Positions 26,033 to 35,458 are shown, numbered from the stretch's first letter. The stretch is 64,000 nt of DNA from Pseudarthrobacter sp. BIM B-2242 (GCF_014764445.1 NZ_CP061721.1:1054001-1118000); one strand, 5' to 3'. The notes: a model not told the origin generated them from the letters alone. A program made the numbers and translations.

Positions 26033-27787
26033 CTACTCGTCCGGGTTGGGACTGCGTACGTCGTCATCGCCGATATCGGCGGCACCCAGGGCTGCCGCGG
26101 CGGGGCTATGCGTGGTTTCGTGCTCGCGGACGCGGAGCTCCGGGTGGTGAAGGTCCAGGGCCGGGCGTTCTGAACGGATCCGGGGCAGTGACGTGAAGTT
26201 GTGCCGTGGCGGCGGGCAGGACGTGGCCCACTCAAGTGAGGCGCCGAAGCCCCAGGGGTCATCGACCTCCACCTTTTCACCGCGACGCCACGTGATGTAC
26301 ACGTTGAAGAAGAACGGAATCATCGAGGCGCCCAAGAGGAAGGATGAAATGGTGGAGAACTGGTTCATCCAGGTGAAGTTGTCCTCCACCAGATAGTCCG
26401 CATACCGGCGGGGCATGCCCTCAACACCGAGCCAGTGCTGGATGAGGAATGTTCCGTGGAAGCCCAGGAACAGCATCCAGAAGTGGATCTTGCCCAGGCG
26501 CTCGTTGAGCATAGTGCCTGTGAACTTCGGCCACCAGAAGTAGAACCCGGCGAACATCGCGAACACCACGGTGCCGAACACCACGTAGTGGAAGTGCGCC
26601 ACCACGAAGTAGGAGTCGGAGACGTGGAAGTCCAGCGGCGGGGAAGCCAGGATGATGCCCGTCAGGCCGCCGAAGAGGAAGGTGACCAGGAAGCCGATGC
26701 TCCACAGCATCGGAGTTTCAAACGTCAGCGATCCGCGCCACATGGTGCCGATCCAGTTGAAGAACTTCACACCGGTGGGCACCGCGATGAGCATGGTCAT
26801 AAAAGCGAAGAACGGCAGCAGCACCGATCCAGTGACGTACATGTGGTGCGCCCATACCGTCATGGACAGCGCGGCGATGGCGATGGTGGCGTAGACGAGG
26901 CCCTTGTAGCCGAAGATCGGTTTGCGGCTGAAGACCGGGAAGATCTCCGAGACGATGCCGAAGAACGGCAGCGCAATGATGTAGACCTCGGGATGGCCGA
27001 AGAACCAGAACAGATGCTGGTACAGAATGGGCCCGCCGTTTTCGGGATCGTAAATATGGGCGCCGAACCGGCGGTCCGCTCCTATGGCGAAGAAAGCTGC
27101 AGCCAGGGGCGGGAAGGCCATAATCACCAGAATTGACGTGACCAGGGTGTTCCACGTGAAGATGGGCATCCGCCACATGGTCAGGCCGGGGGCGCGCATG
27201 CAAATAATGGTGGTTATGAAGTTGACCGCACCGAGAATGGTGCCGAAACCTGACAGGATCAGGCCGAAGACCCACAGGTCACCGCCGACGCCGGGGCTGA
27301 ACGTGGTGTTGTTCAACGGCGCGTAGGCGAACCAGCCGAACGACGCCGCACCCTGGGGCGTGATGAAGCCTGACATGGCGATGGTGGAACCGAAAAGGAA
27401 AAACCAGAAAGCCAGCGCGTTCAGCCGCGGGAACGCCACGTCCGGGGCGCCGATCTGCAGCGGCATAACGAAGTTCGCGAACCCGGCGAACAAGGGGGTT
27501 GCGAACATCAGCAGCATCGCGATCCCGTGCATGGTGAACAGCTGGTTGTACTGCTCCTTGGTCTGCAGGATCTGCATGCCAGGCTGGAAAAGCTCAGCCC
27601 GGATCAGCAGGGCCATCACGCCGGCGAGGAGGAAGAATATAAAGGACGCGATCAGATACATGTAGCCGATCTTTTTGTGGTCCGTTGTGGTGAGCCACTG
27701 GACCACAACGCTGCCTTTACGCCGTGGTGCCACTGCAGGGGCGGCGTTTGCCGGCGTCCCTATTCGCGAATCTCCAGTGATGGCCAT
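26033..27787 (-). CDS. ctaD: Cytochrome c oxidase subunit I (aa3-type)
   Basis: 584-aa integral membrane core of the terminal oxidase, with 12 helices. Heme and copper ligands are visible: FTMHGIAML (heme a His), [11 protein letters not shown] (CuB His and cross-linked Tyr), WAHHMY (CuB His pair) and [11 protein letters not shown] (heme a3 and a His). It reduces O2 and pumps protons. The start is the ATG at 27785-27787 after GAGGTGG. The C-terminal ~45 residues are hydrophilic and actinobacteria-like. Other oxidase subunits are not adjacent. Confidence 0.96.
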   Translation of the reverse strand: MAITGDSRIGTPANAAPAVAPRRKGSVVVQWLTTTDHKKIGYMYLIASFIFFLLAGVMALLIRAELFQPGMQILQTKEQYNQLFTMHGIAMLLMFATPLFAGFANFVMPLQIGAPDVAFPRLNALAFWFFLFGSTIAMSGFITPQGAASFGWFAYAPLNNTTFSPGVGGDLWVFGLILSGFGTILGAVNFITTIICMRAPGLTMWRMPIFTWNTLVTSILVIMAFPPLAAAFFAIGADRRFGAHIYDPENGGPILYQHLFWFFGHPEVYIIALPFFGIVSEIFPVFSRKPIFGYKGLVYATIAIAALSMTVWAHHMYVTGSVLLPFFAFMTMLIAVPTGVKFFNWIGTMWRGSLTFETPMLWSIGFLVTFLFGGLTGIILASPPLDFHVSDSYFVVAHFHYVVFGTVVFAMFAGFYFWWPKFTGTMLNERLGKIHFWMLFLGFHGTFLIQHWLGVEGMPRRYADYLVEDNFTWMNQFSTISSFLLGASMIPFFFNVYITWRRGEKVEVDDPWGFGASLEWATSCPPPRHNFTSLPRIRSERPALDLHHPELRVREHETTHSPAAAALGAADIGDDDVRSPNPDE

Positions 27788-27891
27788 CTTCCACCTCACA
27801 GATATGTCTGCACGACACTGATGAGCCCTCTACCTGAGCCCATAATTGCAGGCTACTCAGGAATCAGGGGTGCGGGAAGAGGCAAAAGTGG

Positions 27892-28626
27892 CTAGCGCAG
27901 GCCCATCGCCGTCCGGACCTCATTCAGGATGTGGTGGACGGCAGTCTCCGCCATCACGGCATCGCCGCGGGCCACGGCGGCAGCAACGTCCTCGTGCGCC
28001 TGCAGGGCTTCATTCCGCGGCTTGAACGGCATCAGTCCCTGCTGCGTGCGGCTGGTCAGGACCTCGGCCACCATCCCCTCCAGCGCGCTGAACATCTCAT
28101 TGCCGCAGCTTTGGAGCAGCAGGCGGTGGAACTCGATGTCCACCGCGAGGAATGCCTTGAGGTCACCGGCCTCGCCAAGCCGCCGGAGCTCGGCGGCGAG
28201 TTCAACCAGTCTTGCCCTTTCAGCGGCGCTTGCGCGGCGGGCGGCCCCGGCCGCGGCGATGGGTTCGACGGCGATGCGCAGCTCCGTGAGGCTGCTGTAC
28301 TGGATCTCGCGCCGGTCCGAGGCGAGCCGCCAACGCACCAGCTTGGGGTCGAAAACATTCCACAGGCCGCGTTCCTGCACCACGATGCCCACCCGCCGGC
28401 GCGAATACACCAGGTTCATGGATTCAAGGACCTTCATGGTGTCGCGGGCAACAGTGCGGGAAATGCCGTACTCCGCCTGAATGCCTTCGAGAGTGAGCCG
28501 GCTGCCGGGCGGAAGAGCTCCCGAAGCGATGGCGATGCCAACCGCCTTGAGAACGCGCTCATGCATCGCGGGGGATGCCCCGTCGTCGTCCGCGGTATCC
28601 GCGCCCTGTACTGTCGCCGTCGACAT
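27892..28626 (-). CDS. GntR/FadR-family regulator of gluconate genes
   Basis: 244-aa repressor with a GntR winged helix-turn-helix (LPPGSRLTLEGIQAEYGISR TVARD region) and an FCD effector domain whose metal/ligand residues lie in AVDIEFHRLLLQSCGN and HHILNEVRTAM. The start is the ATG at 28624-28626 behind GTAGGAAA. It is divergent from gluconate kinase and permease, so it probably represses them and is released by gluconate or 6-phosphogluconate (inference from context). Confidence 0.87.
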   Translation of the reverse strand: MSTATVQGADTADDDGASPAMHERVLKAVGIAIASGALPPGSRLTLEGIQAEYGISRTVARDTMKVLESMNLVYSRRRVGIVVQERGLWNVFDPKLVRWRLASDRREIQYSSLTELRIAVEPIAAAGAARRASAAERARLVELAAELRRLGEAGDLKAFLAVDIEFHRLLLQSCGNEMFSALEGMVAEVLTSRTQQGLMPFKPRNEALQAHEDVAAAVARGDAVMAETAVHHILNEVRTAMGLR

Positions 28627-28704
28627 TTTCCTACCTCTCCTGCGCCGGAGCGCACTCCCAAGGATACCTAACCTGGGACCAAAGGTATGACTTGTGACAC
28701 TCAA

Positions 28705-28717
28705 AGATAGTATCTAT
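28705..28717. promoter_or_regulatory. Candidate GntR operator
   Basis: AGATAGTATCTAT contains two overlapping near-palindromes (AGATAGTATCT and ATAGTATCTAT) centred in the divergent gntR/gntK promoter. Flanking AAGGTAT (28682-28688) and ATACCTT (about 28732-28738) form a wider inverted repeat around it. Confidence 0.55.
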
Positions 28718-28817
28718 GGGCAGGAATGGTGATACCTTATTTTCCGGCGCAATTCCCGGTGAGCTGCGCCAACCATTTTCTTCCCTTAGCCAATGGCGTC
28801 TTCCTCGGAGGTAGAAC

Positions 28818-29426
28818 ATGCAGAATCCCGCCACGCATCTGGTGGTGATGGGCGTTGCCGGTTCCGGCAAGTCCACCATCGCCGCTGCCCTTTCCCAGCA
28901 GCTTGGCTGGGCCTGTGCGGAGGCCGACGAGTTCCACCCGCAGTCCAACATCAGCAAGATGACCCAGGGCATTCCCCTGCAGGACGAGGACCGCTGGCCC
29001 TGGCTGCAGGAGATCCAGGACTGGATGACCGCCCAGGCCGCCGCCGGCCACAGCACGGTCCTCACCTGCTCGGCGCTTAAGCAGACCTACCGTCACCTTC
29101 TGGCCGAGGCTGAGGGCCGCGTGCTGTTTGTCCACCTCGACGGCGGGGCGGACCTGATCAGCCAGCGCATGCAGGGCCGCGAAGGCCACTTCATGCCTCC
29201 CACCCTCCTGCCCAGCCAGCTGGCCACACTGGAACCCCTGACCGGCGACGAACTCGCCGCCGGCAGCCTCCGCCTGGACATCTCCCTGCCCCCGCAGGAG
29301 ATCGTCGCCGCAGTCATCGCCGCCCTGGCGGCTTCTGCGACTTCGGCGGCTGTCGTGAGCCCCGCCGCCCCCGGCGCCCCCGCGAGCCCCGCGGCTTCCG
29401 TGCACCCCGCGACCAGCGCCACCTAG
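28818..29426 (+). CDS. gntK: Gluconate kinase
   Basis: 202-aa cytosolic kinase that makes 6-phosphogluconate. Walker A GVAGSGKST at about 12-20, then ADEFHPQSNISKMTQGIPLQ (substrate region) and LTCSALKQTYR, all typical of GntK. The usual domain ends near 170; the last 30 residues are an Ala/Pro/Ser-rich tail. The RBS GGAGGTAG precedes it. First gene of gntKP, 63 bp before the permease. Confidence 0.93.
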   Translation: MQNPATHLVVMGVAGSGKSTIAAALSQQLGWACAEADEFHPQSNISKMTQGIPLQDEDRWPWLQEIQDWMTAQAAAGHSTVLTCSALKQTYRHLLAEAEGRVLFVHLDGGADLISQRMQGREGHFMPPTLLPSQLATLEPLTGDELAAGSLRLDISLPPQEIVAAVIAALAASATSAAVVSPAAPGAPASPAASVHPATSAT

Positions 29427-29489
29427 CCCCCGGCACCGCCGGGCCGTTCCGCTTTCCCCACCACCGAAGTTCCGTTTCAAAGGAGAACC

Positions 29490-30893
29490 ATGACCATCGA
29501 AGGATGGACCCAGACGATGGGCGCAGCCCCCCTGCTGCTCATCGCTGCGGCCGCGATCGTCGCCCTGCTGTTCCTGATCATCAAGCTGCGGATGCATGCA
29601 CTGGTCGCACTGATCCTGATCAGCCTCGCGACGGCATTCGCCACCGGCATCCCGGCCAACAAGGTGGTGCCGGTGCTGATCGACGGCTTCGGGACCACCC
29701 TCGGCACCGTGGCGCTTCTGGTGGGCCTGGGCGCCATGCTGGGCCGCATCGTGGAAACCAGCGGCGGTGCCAAGGTCCTGGCCGATTACCTGATTGGTGT
29801 CTTCGGCGAAAAGCGGGCCCCGTTCGCCCTGGGCCTGGCCTCCCTGATCTTCGGCTTCCCCATCTTCTTTGACGCCGGCCTGGTGGTTATGCTGCCCGTG
29901 GTCTTCGCCGTGGCCCACCGCCTCGGCGGGGGAGTGCTCCGTTACGGCCTCCCCGCCGCCGGCGCGTTCTCGGTGATGCACATCTTCCTGCCGCCGCACC
30001 CGGGCCCGGTCTCCGCCGCCGCGTTCTTCGACGCCAACATCGGGCTGGTCCTGATTGCCGGCCTCATCACGGCCATCCCCACCTGGTACGTCACCGCGTA
30101 CCTGTTCGGCCTGTGGACCGGCAAGAAGCTGGTCCTCCCGGTCCCGGAAATCCTTGGCCATGCCAGCGCCGAGGCCGAGTCGCACCCGCCGCGGTTCCGC
30201 ACCATCATCGGCCTGCTGCTCCTGCCGCTGGTCCTGATCTTCATCAACACCGGCCTGAACACCCTGGCCTCCTCCGGTGCGCTGTCCGAATCCGTCAGGA
30301 ACGAACAGTGGTTCCAGATCCTGCGCACCATCGGTGAGACCCCGGTGGCCCTGCTGATCGCCGTGCTGGTGGCCGTGTTTGTGCTCGGTAGCCGCCGCGG
30401 CAAGGACGCCGGCGCCATCGAGAAGCTGCTCGAATCCTCACTCGGGCCGGTCTGCTCGGTCATCCTTATCACCGGTGCCGGCGGCATGTTCGGCGGCGTG
30501 CTGCGCGCGTCCGGCATCGGCGCCGCACTGGCCGACGTCCTGGGCGACCTCGGCATCCCACTGATCCTTGCCGGCTTCCTGATCTCCGCCATCCTGCGCA
30601 TCGCCCAGGGTTCAGCCACCGTGGCCCTGACCACTACCGCGGGCCTCATCGCCCCCGCTGTGGCACTGGCCGGACTAACCGGCATGCAGGTTGCCGCCCT
30701 GGTCATCGCCGTGGCCGCCGGCTCCGTGGTGGTTTCCCACGTCAACGACTCCGGTTTCTGGCTGGTGGGGCGCTTCTTCGGCATGGACGTCAAGACCACG
30801 CTGAAGACCTGGACCGTCATGGAAACGCTCATCGGCGTGATGGGCTTCGCCATCGCGGCGGTCATCTTCGGGCTCGCCGGGATAGCGGGTTAG
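29490..30893 (+). CDS. gntP: Gluconate:H+ symporter, GntP family
   Basis: 467-aa inner-membrane permease with about 12 helices. Family motifs are FGFPIFFDAGLVVMLPV, HIFLPPHPGPVSAAAFF and QGSATVALTTTAG. It imports gluconate for GntK. The RBS AAAGGAGAA precedes the ATG. Probably in one operon with gntK. Confidence 0.94.
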   Translation: MTIEGWTQTMGAAPLLLIAAAAIVALLFLIIKLRMHALVALILISLATAFATGIPANKVVPVLIDGFGTTLGTVALLVGLGAMLGRIVETSGGAKVLADYLIGVFGEKRAPFALGLASLIFGFPIFFDAGLVVMLPVVFAVAHRLGGGVLRYGLPAAGAFSVMHIFLPPHPGPVSAAAFFDANIGLVLIAGLITAIPTWYVTAYLFGLWTGKKLVLPVPEILGHASAEAESHPPRFRTIIGLLLLPLVLIFINTGLNTLASSGALSESVRNEQWFQILRTIGETPVALLIAVLVAVFVLGSRRGKDAGAIEKLLESSLGPVCSVILITGAGGMFGGVLRASGIGAALADVLGDLGIPLILAGFLISAILRIAQGSATVALTTTAGLIAPAVALAGLTGMQVAALVIAVAAGSVVVSHVNDSGFWLVGRFFGMDVKTTLKTWTVMETLIGVMGFAIAAVIFGLAGIAG

Positions 30894-30911
30894 CTCCCCT
30901 CCCAGCCACTG

Positions 30912-30979
30912 CTGACTGAAGTACGACGACGGGGCGCCTGGCAGGAAATGCCGGCGCCCCGCCGTCGTGGTTCAGTCAG
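30912..30979. terminator. Long bidirectional hairpin after gntP
   Basis: A large inverted repeat with the outer arm CTGACTGAA, a central arm ACGACGACGGGGCGCC pairing 15 of 16 with GGCGCCCCGCCGTCGT, and the outer TTCAGTCAG. It lies between convergent gntP and the TfoX-like gene, and its right arm contains the TfoX-like stop codon (30972-30974). Confidence 0.85.
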
Positions 30980-31379
30980 TCGTTGGTTTCGGCTGCTTCG
31001 GTGCTTTCGGTGCTTTCGGTGCTTTCGGTGCTTTCGGCGGGAGTGCTGCCACGTAGGCGTAGGCCTTTTCGGCCCAGGCGCGTGCCCGCGCGTCGTCGCC
31101 GTCGCCCTCGGCGTTCCACATGTCCGGCAGGCCGGTGTAGCCGCCCATCGGCCGCTCCGGCGGCCCGAACGGGACCGTCCGCTCGGTGCCTTCGAGCTCC
31201 TGTTTGTCGGCTTCGCCAAGCTTGACGCCGATGGTGGGGCCGATCAGGCCGGCGAACATATTGCCGTTGACGAAGGCGCCCAGGTTGCCGAACATCGGCT
31301 TGATGATTACGTCGGGGTGGCCCGGCATCGCTGCGCGGAACCGTTCCTTATCTTCCTCTGACGCCTTGGGCATCTCCAT
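30972..31379 (-). CDS. TfoX N-terminal-domain protein
   Basis: 135-aa protein of the TfoX_N family (MFGNLGAFVNGNMFAGLIG, VKLGEADKQELE, PFGPPERPMGGY). Such small proteins are widespread in actinobacteria with no clear role and are not evidence of competence. The C-terminus is a PKA-repeat tail made by four 9-bp units. The start is the ATG at 31377-31379, where the family domain begins, with GGAGAA upstream. Function unknown. Confidence 0.8.
   Translation of the reverse strand: MEMPKASEEDKERFRAAMPGHPDVIIKPMFGNLGAFVNGNMFAGLIGPTIGVKLGEADKQELEGTERTVPFGPPERPMGGYTGLPDMWNAEGDGDDARARAWAEKAYAYVAALPPKAPKAPKAPKAPKQPKPTTD
31000..31035 (-). repeat. 9-bp tandem repeat (4 units) in the TfoX-like gene
   Basis: Four perfect GGTGCTTTC units encode the repeated KAP tripeptide near the protein's C-terminus. 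The number of units is likely to vary between strains by slippage. Confidence 0.9.
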
Positions 31380-31518
31380 GTCGTGTTCTCCTCGCGTTGC
31401 AGGGCGGTTCTTCGTGAAGCTTATTCCCGCCCACGCAAAGGGGACAGGATTCCCGGAGCCGCTAGGGTTGTAGGAGTCCGCTCTCAGCTTTTTCGGCACC
31501 CAACCAAAGGGGCACACC

Positions 31519-32343
31519 TTGACCCAACGCACCATTGTGATCACCGGCGCCAGCGACGGCATCGGCGCGGCAGCCGCACGGACACTGACTGACGCGGGGG
31601 ACCGGGTAGTCGTCGTCGGCCGGTCCGAGGAGAAGACGCGGACGCTCGCCAAGGAGCTCAACGCCGACTACTTCGTCACCGACTTCGCCGAACTGGACCA
31701 GGTCCGCACCCTCGCCGCGCAGCTGAAGTCCGACTACCCGCGGATTGACGTCCTGGCCAACAACGCCGGCGGCATCATGGGCAAACACCAGCTCACTGTC
31801 GACGGCAACGAGGCCACGTTCCAGATCAACCACCTTGCCCCGTTCCTGCTCACGAACGAGCTTATGGATGTCCTGATCGCCAGCAAGGCCAAGGTCATCA
31901 ACACTGCCAGCGCGGCGAACGGTTTCGGCAAAATGGACCTCTTCGACCTCAACGCCGAGCATACCTATTCCACCAACCGCGCCTACGGCACGGCCAAGCT
32001 CGCCAACATCCTCTTCACGTCCGAGCTCCACCGCCGCTTGGGCGAGCAGGGAATTACGACGGCGGCGTTCCACCCGGGGGTGGTCCGCACCAACTTCGCA
32101 GCGGCCTCGACCAGTCCCATGCGGCACGCGTACAAGACCCTGCTGAACCGCTTTATGCTCAGCCCGGACCAGGGTGCCGACACCCTTCTTTGGCTCATCA
32201 ACGGCACGGCCGGGACGGACTGGGTCTCCGGCGCCTACTACGCCAAGCGTGCACTGGCCAAAGCGAACGCCCAGGCGTATGACGCCGAGCTGGCGCAGGG
32301 TTTGTGGGAGGCGAGCGAGGCGCTGGTCGGGACCCGAAACTAG
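31519..32343 (+). CDS. Short-chain dehydrogenase/reductase
   Basis: 274-aa NAD(P)-dependent oxidoreductase. Cofactor motif TGASDGIG at 9-16, NNAGG near 82, active site NTASAANGF followed by YGTAKLAN (Tyr and Lys present). It resembles retinol-dehydrogenase-like SDRs. The start is the TTG at 31519, with AAAGGGG upstream; no ATG fits the family N-terminus. Its stop codon is the first base triplet of a palindromic repeat. Substrate unknown. Confidence 0.87.
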   Translation: MTQRTIVITGASDGIGAAAARTLTDAGDRVVVVGRSEEKTRTLAKELNADYFVTDFAELDQVRTLAAQLKSDYPRIDVLANNAGGIMGKHQLTVDGNEATFQINHLAPFLLTNELMDVLIASKAKVINTASAANGFGKMDLFDLNAEHTYSTNRAYGTAKLANILFTSELHRRLGEQGITTAAFHPGVVRTNFAAASTSPMRHAYKTLLNRFMLSPDQGADTLLWLINGTAGTDWVSGAYYAKRALAKANAQAYDAELAQGLWEASEALVGTRN

Positions 32344-32393
32344 GTAGCGCTAACTGTCGTTATGAGCCGTCAAAACGACTGTTGGTGCTACCT
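32343..32393. repeat. Dispersed palindromic repeat, copy 1
   Basis: Shares GTAGCGCTAACTGTCGTT and CAAAACGAC with the copies at 55699-55764 and 56751-56815, but its stem is more degenerate. It starts at the SDR stop and contains the stop and last codons of the convergent PaiB gene, so it may act as their shared terminator. Confidence 0.8.
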
Positions 32394-33033
32394 GGTTGGG
32401 ACGGAGCCGAGGCGCGGGCCGGGCCCGCTCGACGTCGGCGGCACTTGCCGACTGGCCCTGCCCGCGGAGGCCCGCCACCACGCCGTCGATGTCGGCGGCC
32501 GGCCGGTTCTGGCTGAGCTTGGCCTTCGCCTCGATCCTGGTGATGACCAGTTCAAGGCCCACGATTGCCCTGAGCTGGCCTGCGATGTAGCGCTCCGGTG
32601 CATCGTCCACGCTCCACGGATGGTCGAAGGCGGCTTCGTTGGCGTCGGTGAGCCGCCGCACCTGGCCGGCGAGCCATGCCGGATCGTCGTGGACAACCAG
32701 CGTGCCGTACACATGAGCCGTCGAGTAATTCCACGTGGGAACCACCCGCCCGTGCTCGGCCTTGGACGCGTACCAGGACGGCGAGACGTAGGAGTCCGCG
32801 CCCTGGATGATCATGATTGCTTCCCCGACGGCGGCTTCGGACCACTGCGGATTGTTGCGCGCCACATGTGTCAGGAGGGCGCCGTGTTCGCCTACTGACG
32901 GATCGAAGACGAACGGCAGCAGCGTGGCGAGCAGGCCCGTCGATGTCATGGTGACCAGGTTGGCTGCGCCCGGCCGGGTGAGGAGGTCATAGGTGGCGTC
33001 GGGACCGGCTTCAAAATGGGCTGGGACGTACAT
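32350..33033 (-). CDS. PaiB-family FMN-binding protein
   Basis: 227-aa FMN-binding split-barrel protein of the PaiB family (MYVPAHFEAGPDATYDLL, YVSPSWYASKAEHGRVVPTW, LSQNRPAADIDGVVAGL). PaiB was described as a negative regulator in Bacillus; the true activity of most homologues is unknown. The last ~8 residues (VVLTAHNDS end) are encoded inside the palindromic repeat at 32343-32393, a sign that the repeat has extended or replaced the original C-terminus. Confidence 0.87.
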   Translation of the reverse strand: MYVPAHFEAGPDATYDLLTRPGAANLVTMTSTGLLATLLPFVFDPSVGEHGALLTHVARNNPQWSEAAVGEAIMIIQGADSYVSPSWYASKAEHGRVVPTWNYSTAHVYGTLVVHDDPAWLAGQVRRLTDANEAAFDHPWSVDDAPERYIAGQLRAIVGLELVITRIEAKAKLSQNRPAADIDGVVAGLRGQGQSASAADVERARPAPRLRPNQVAPTVVLTAHNDS

Positions 33034-33169
33034 AAGCCAAGGTTAGCGTGCAGGCGTACGGCGCCGGGCCGGCGCAGAGTGTGTGGCAGGCGAGCGGGCC
33101 CTCCGCCGGACTCCGACCGAGCCCGTTGAGCTGTTGGATGCGAATCCTAAACGCCTTACCCTAGTGATT

Positions 33170-33181
33170 GTAAGCATGCTT
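33170..33181. promoter_or_regulatory. Palindromic promoter-region motif, copy 1
   Basis: GTAAGCATGCTT, 25 bp upstream of the RBS-start region of the lipoprotein at 33206. The same sequence appears as a longer palindrome at 40389-40402. It could be an operator or part of a promoter. Confidence 0.4.
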
Positions 33182-33205
33182 CCTATCTCTGAGGAGTGGT
33201 TTCAA

Positions 33206-33964
33206 ATGCGCAATACTGCAGCGTTGGGTTTGGCAGCGGCCAGCGTTCTGGCCCTTGCGGCGTGTACCGGCGGAAGCACCGGACCGAGCCCCTCGCCCAC
33301 AGCCACCACCAGCGCAGCTGCGGAGGACAAGGTCTACAGCGAAGACGAACTGCGCGAACTCATTGCCGGTGCGAAGGACGGGGAAGGCAATGAACTGAAG
33401 CTGTATTCCGAAGAACAGGTAGACCAAGGCGGCAACATTGCCAGTCTCTTGTTGAGTACGGCGGCTGTGGACCCTGAGGACTGCAAGTCGATTGCCACCG
33501 CAGGGCTCCTCGACAAGGTGGACAGCGGCGAGGTTGCTGTTGCCATTTCCGAAAGCGCCCAGCCGCGCACCCTGTCCGCCCAGTCCGGCAGTGAAGGACC
33601 GGACGCCGTGGGGCTCCTCCGCGAGGTGAGCGGCAAGATGAGCCAGTGCGCCAAGTTCACAGTTCAGGCGCTGGGCCAGAGCTACGAGGTCACCAGCGAG
33701 GAACTGCAGGCGACGACGGATGCCGAGGATACCTTCGCAACGCTGAGCACGCGCGGACAGAACTCCAACGAAAAGCTGATGCAGGTATCAGCGGCCGAGG
33801 GCAGGCTCCTCGTGGTGGCCACCAAGGGCGGATCCGACCTGGCCGATGACGACCAGAAGGAGCTCGAGGACTTGATCAATGAGGTTCTCGCCAAAGCAAG
33901 CGGCTCTTCCGGGTCACCCACCGCGTCGCCCACCCGCTCCGCGACGGCCACCACCACTCCCTAA
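33206..33964 (+). CDS. Secreted lipoprotein of unknown function
   Basis: 252-aa exported protein with lipobox LALAAC (Cys at about 21), a Ser/Thr/Pro linker, then an unfamiliar soluble domain with two Cys (EDCKSIA and MSQCAKF), which may form a disulfide, and a Thr/Ser-rich C-terminal tail. The start is the ATG at 33206 behind GAGGAGTGG. It resembles the DUF5642/sensor-like lipoproteins of actinobacteria in layout only. I do not recognise a function. Confidence 0.75.
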   Translation: MRNTAALGLAAASVLALAACTGGSTGPSPSPTATTSAAAEDKVYSEDELRELIAGAKDGEGNELKLYSEEQVDQGGNIASLLLSTAAVDPEDCKSIATAGLLDKVDSGEVAVAISESAQPRTLSAQSGSEGPDAVGLLREVSGKMSQCAKFTVQALGQSYEVTSEELQATTDAEDTFATLSTRGQNSNEKLMQVSAAEGRLLVVATKGGSDLADDDQKELEDLINEVLAKASGSSGSPTASPTRSATATTTP

Positions 33965-33977
33965 CTGACGTCCCTGT

Positions 33978-34018
33978 CCCGCGCGGGCCAACGTCCCGTA
34001 CGGGCAGGCCCGTGCGGG
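33978..34018. terminator. Hairpin between convergent lipoprotein and reductase genes
   Basis: CCCGCGCGGGCC (33978-33989) pairs 11 of 12 with GGCCCGTGCGGG (34007-34018), with a nested CCCGTACGGG in the loop. Confidence 0.6.
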
Positions 34019-34029
34019 CAGGAAGCCCG

Positions 34030-34581
34030 TTATTCGCCCCGCAGGCTGTAAGTACTGACGATGTTGCCCTTGGTGGTCCGGTACTGATCCTTCAGGCTGA
34101 GCCTGGTGGTAGGGTCACCGGCTTCGAACAGATGCCGCCCGCTGCCGGCCACCACGGGGTGCGTCATCAGCGTCAGCTCATCCAGCAGCCCGGCGAACAG
34201 GAGTTGGCGCACCACGGAGATGCTGCCCATCACGGCGATCTCGCCGCCGTCGCGCTGTTTGAGTCCCGCCACAAAGTCCTCCAGCGGACCCTCGATCAGG
34301 CGGGAGTTCTGCCACTCAAGCGGCTCCTTCAGCGTCCGGGACGCCACGAACTTCTCCACCGTGTTAATGAAGCCGACGAAATCCTCATCTGCAGAGGCGG
34401 TGGGCCAGTAGCCCGCCCATTCCTGGTAGCTCACGCGTCCGAGTACCACGGTGTCCACGCGTTCCATCACTCCGGTCAGGGCTTTGCCCATGTCCTCGTC
34501 GAAGCTGTCGAACTGCCAGAGATTCGGTTCTGAGACCACGCCGTCAACGGAGTGGAACAGGCCGGACGTGACTTTGCGCAT
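34030..34581 (-). CDS. Dihydrofolate reductase-like (RibD C-terminal) protein
   Basis: 183-aa NADPH-dependent reductase-like protein: RKVTSGLFHSVDGVVSEP start, VLGRVSYQEWAGYWP and IAVMGSISVVRQLLFAGLLD, all typical of the RibD_C/DHFR-like family. These are common single genes in actinobacteria without known substrates. The start is the ATG at 34579-34581 with GGAGG 5 nt upstream; a TTG four codons earlier would overlap that site. Confidence 0.85.
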   Translation of the reverse strand: MRKVTSGLFHSVDGVVSEPNLWQFDSFDEDMGKALTGVMERVDTVVLGRVSYQEWAGYWPTASADEDFVGFINTVEKFVASRTLKEPLEWQNSRLIEGPLEDFVAGLKQRDGGEIAVMGSISVVRQLLFAGLLDELTLMTHPVVAGSGRHLFEAGDPTTRLSLKDQYRTTKGNIVSTYSLRGE

Positions 34582-34799
34582 GAGGACCTCCAAAGGTTCT
34601 GACTGCCAGGCATGCCGGCGGTGGGCCGGTCAAGTCCACGGTATTGTGCCGTTCGCTGATGGGGAAGGGAGCAAAAGGGCGGCCGCTCCAGTTATGTTCA
34701 TCACCACTGCCTGCGTGTTGCGCGAATCCACGGCCCGGCAGCCTCATACTTGTCTCTATGCGGCCTCTCGCCGCGCCCCGGCCAGGCAGGAGGAAGTGC

Positions 34800-35327
34800 G
34801 TGGAAACCCTGAAAAAAATCGTACGAAACCAGTATTTTCCCGCTGCCGCGGTGCTGACCGCAGTGGTGCTTTTCTGGACCATCGCCATGTTCGGCGGGCT
34901 TTCCCTGCTGCACAACAACCAGCCGCCGATGGCCACCCTGACCTGGTTGCTCTTTGTGTATGGAGCGGCCGTCCTGACCCCGCTGGCCGGTGTTATCGCC
35001 GCGACGGATCTGGTCCGACGCTGGCGCCGCAACCGCCAGTACGCGCAGGCGGACATGGCGCAGGATGACGGCTACGAATACGAAGTAGTGCAGGAAGTGA
35101 CTGCGGCAGACGAATCCGTGCACAACGAACCGGCGCAGGACGAATTTACGCGGGAAGAGCCGGTCCAAAGCGAACCGGCTTCGGTCCGGCAGGGCGATCA
35201 GCAGCCTGCTGGGGAAGCACCCACACAGTCAGCTCCCACGCAGCCGGTCCAGTACCGTCCGGCCACCCAGCGTCAGCCCGCGAAGAAGCAGCCCGGCCAG
35301 GCCAAGCAGCGCAAAACGGCCGCTTAG
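34800..35327 (+). CDS. Small two-helix membrane protein with charged tail
   Basis: 175-aa protein with two hydrophobic helices (about 12-35 and 45-70). A long acidic and then Gln/Pro/Lys-rich cytoplasmic tail ends in KKQPGQAKQRKTAA. I chose the GTG at 34800-34802 because AGGAGGAAG lies 6 nt upstream; the frame is open further 5' without an RBS. No family recognised. Confidence 0.6.
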   Translation: METLKKIVRNQYFPAAAVLTAVVLFWTIAMFGGLSLLHNNQPPMATLTWLLFVYGAAVLTPLAGVIAATDLVRRWRRNRQYAQADMAQDDGYEYEVVQEVTAADESVHNEPAQDEFTREEPVQSEPASVRQGDQQPAGEAPTQSAPTQPVQYRPATQRQPAKKQPGQAKQRKTAA

Positions 35328-35458
35328 CCTCAGGCGGCAGGGTACGTCGCGTCCACATGACCCACCGGGCGCGAGTCCGTCCTGTCCACGGACCCGTGCT
35401 GGGGATCGATGACCAAACCGCTCGAATCACCCGCGATACCGTGCCGGGCTGGCGGTGC

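Noticed and set aside
26436..27136. 233-aa plus-strand frame opposite ctaD
   Set aside because: Asp/Glu/His-rich antisense shadow of a highly conserved membrane protein.
30972..31379. Competence regulator annotation for the TfoX-domain gene
   Set aside because: Only the TfoX N-terminal domain is present; stand-alone copies are common in actinobacteria without any link to DNA uptake.
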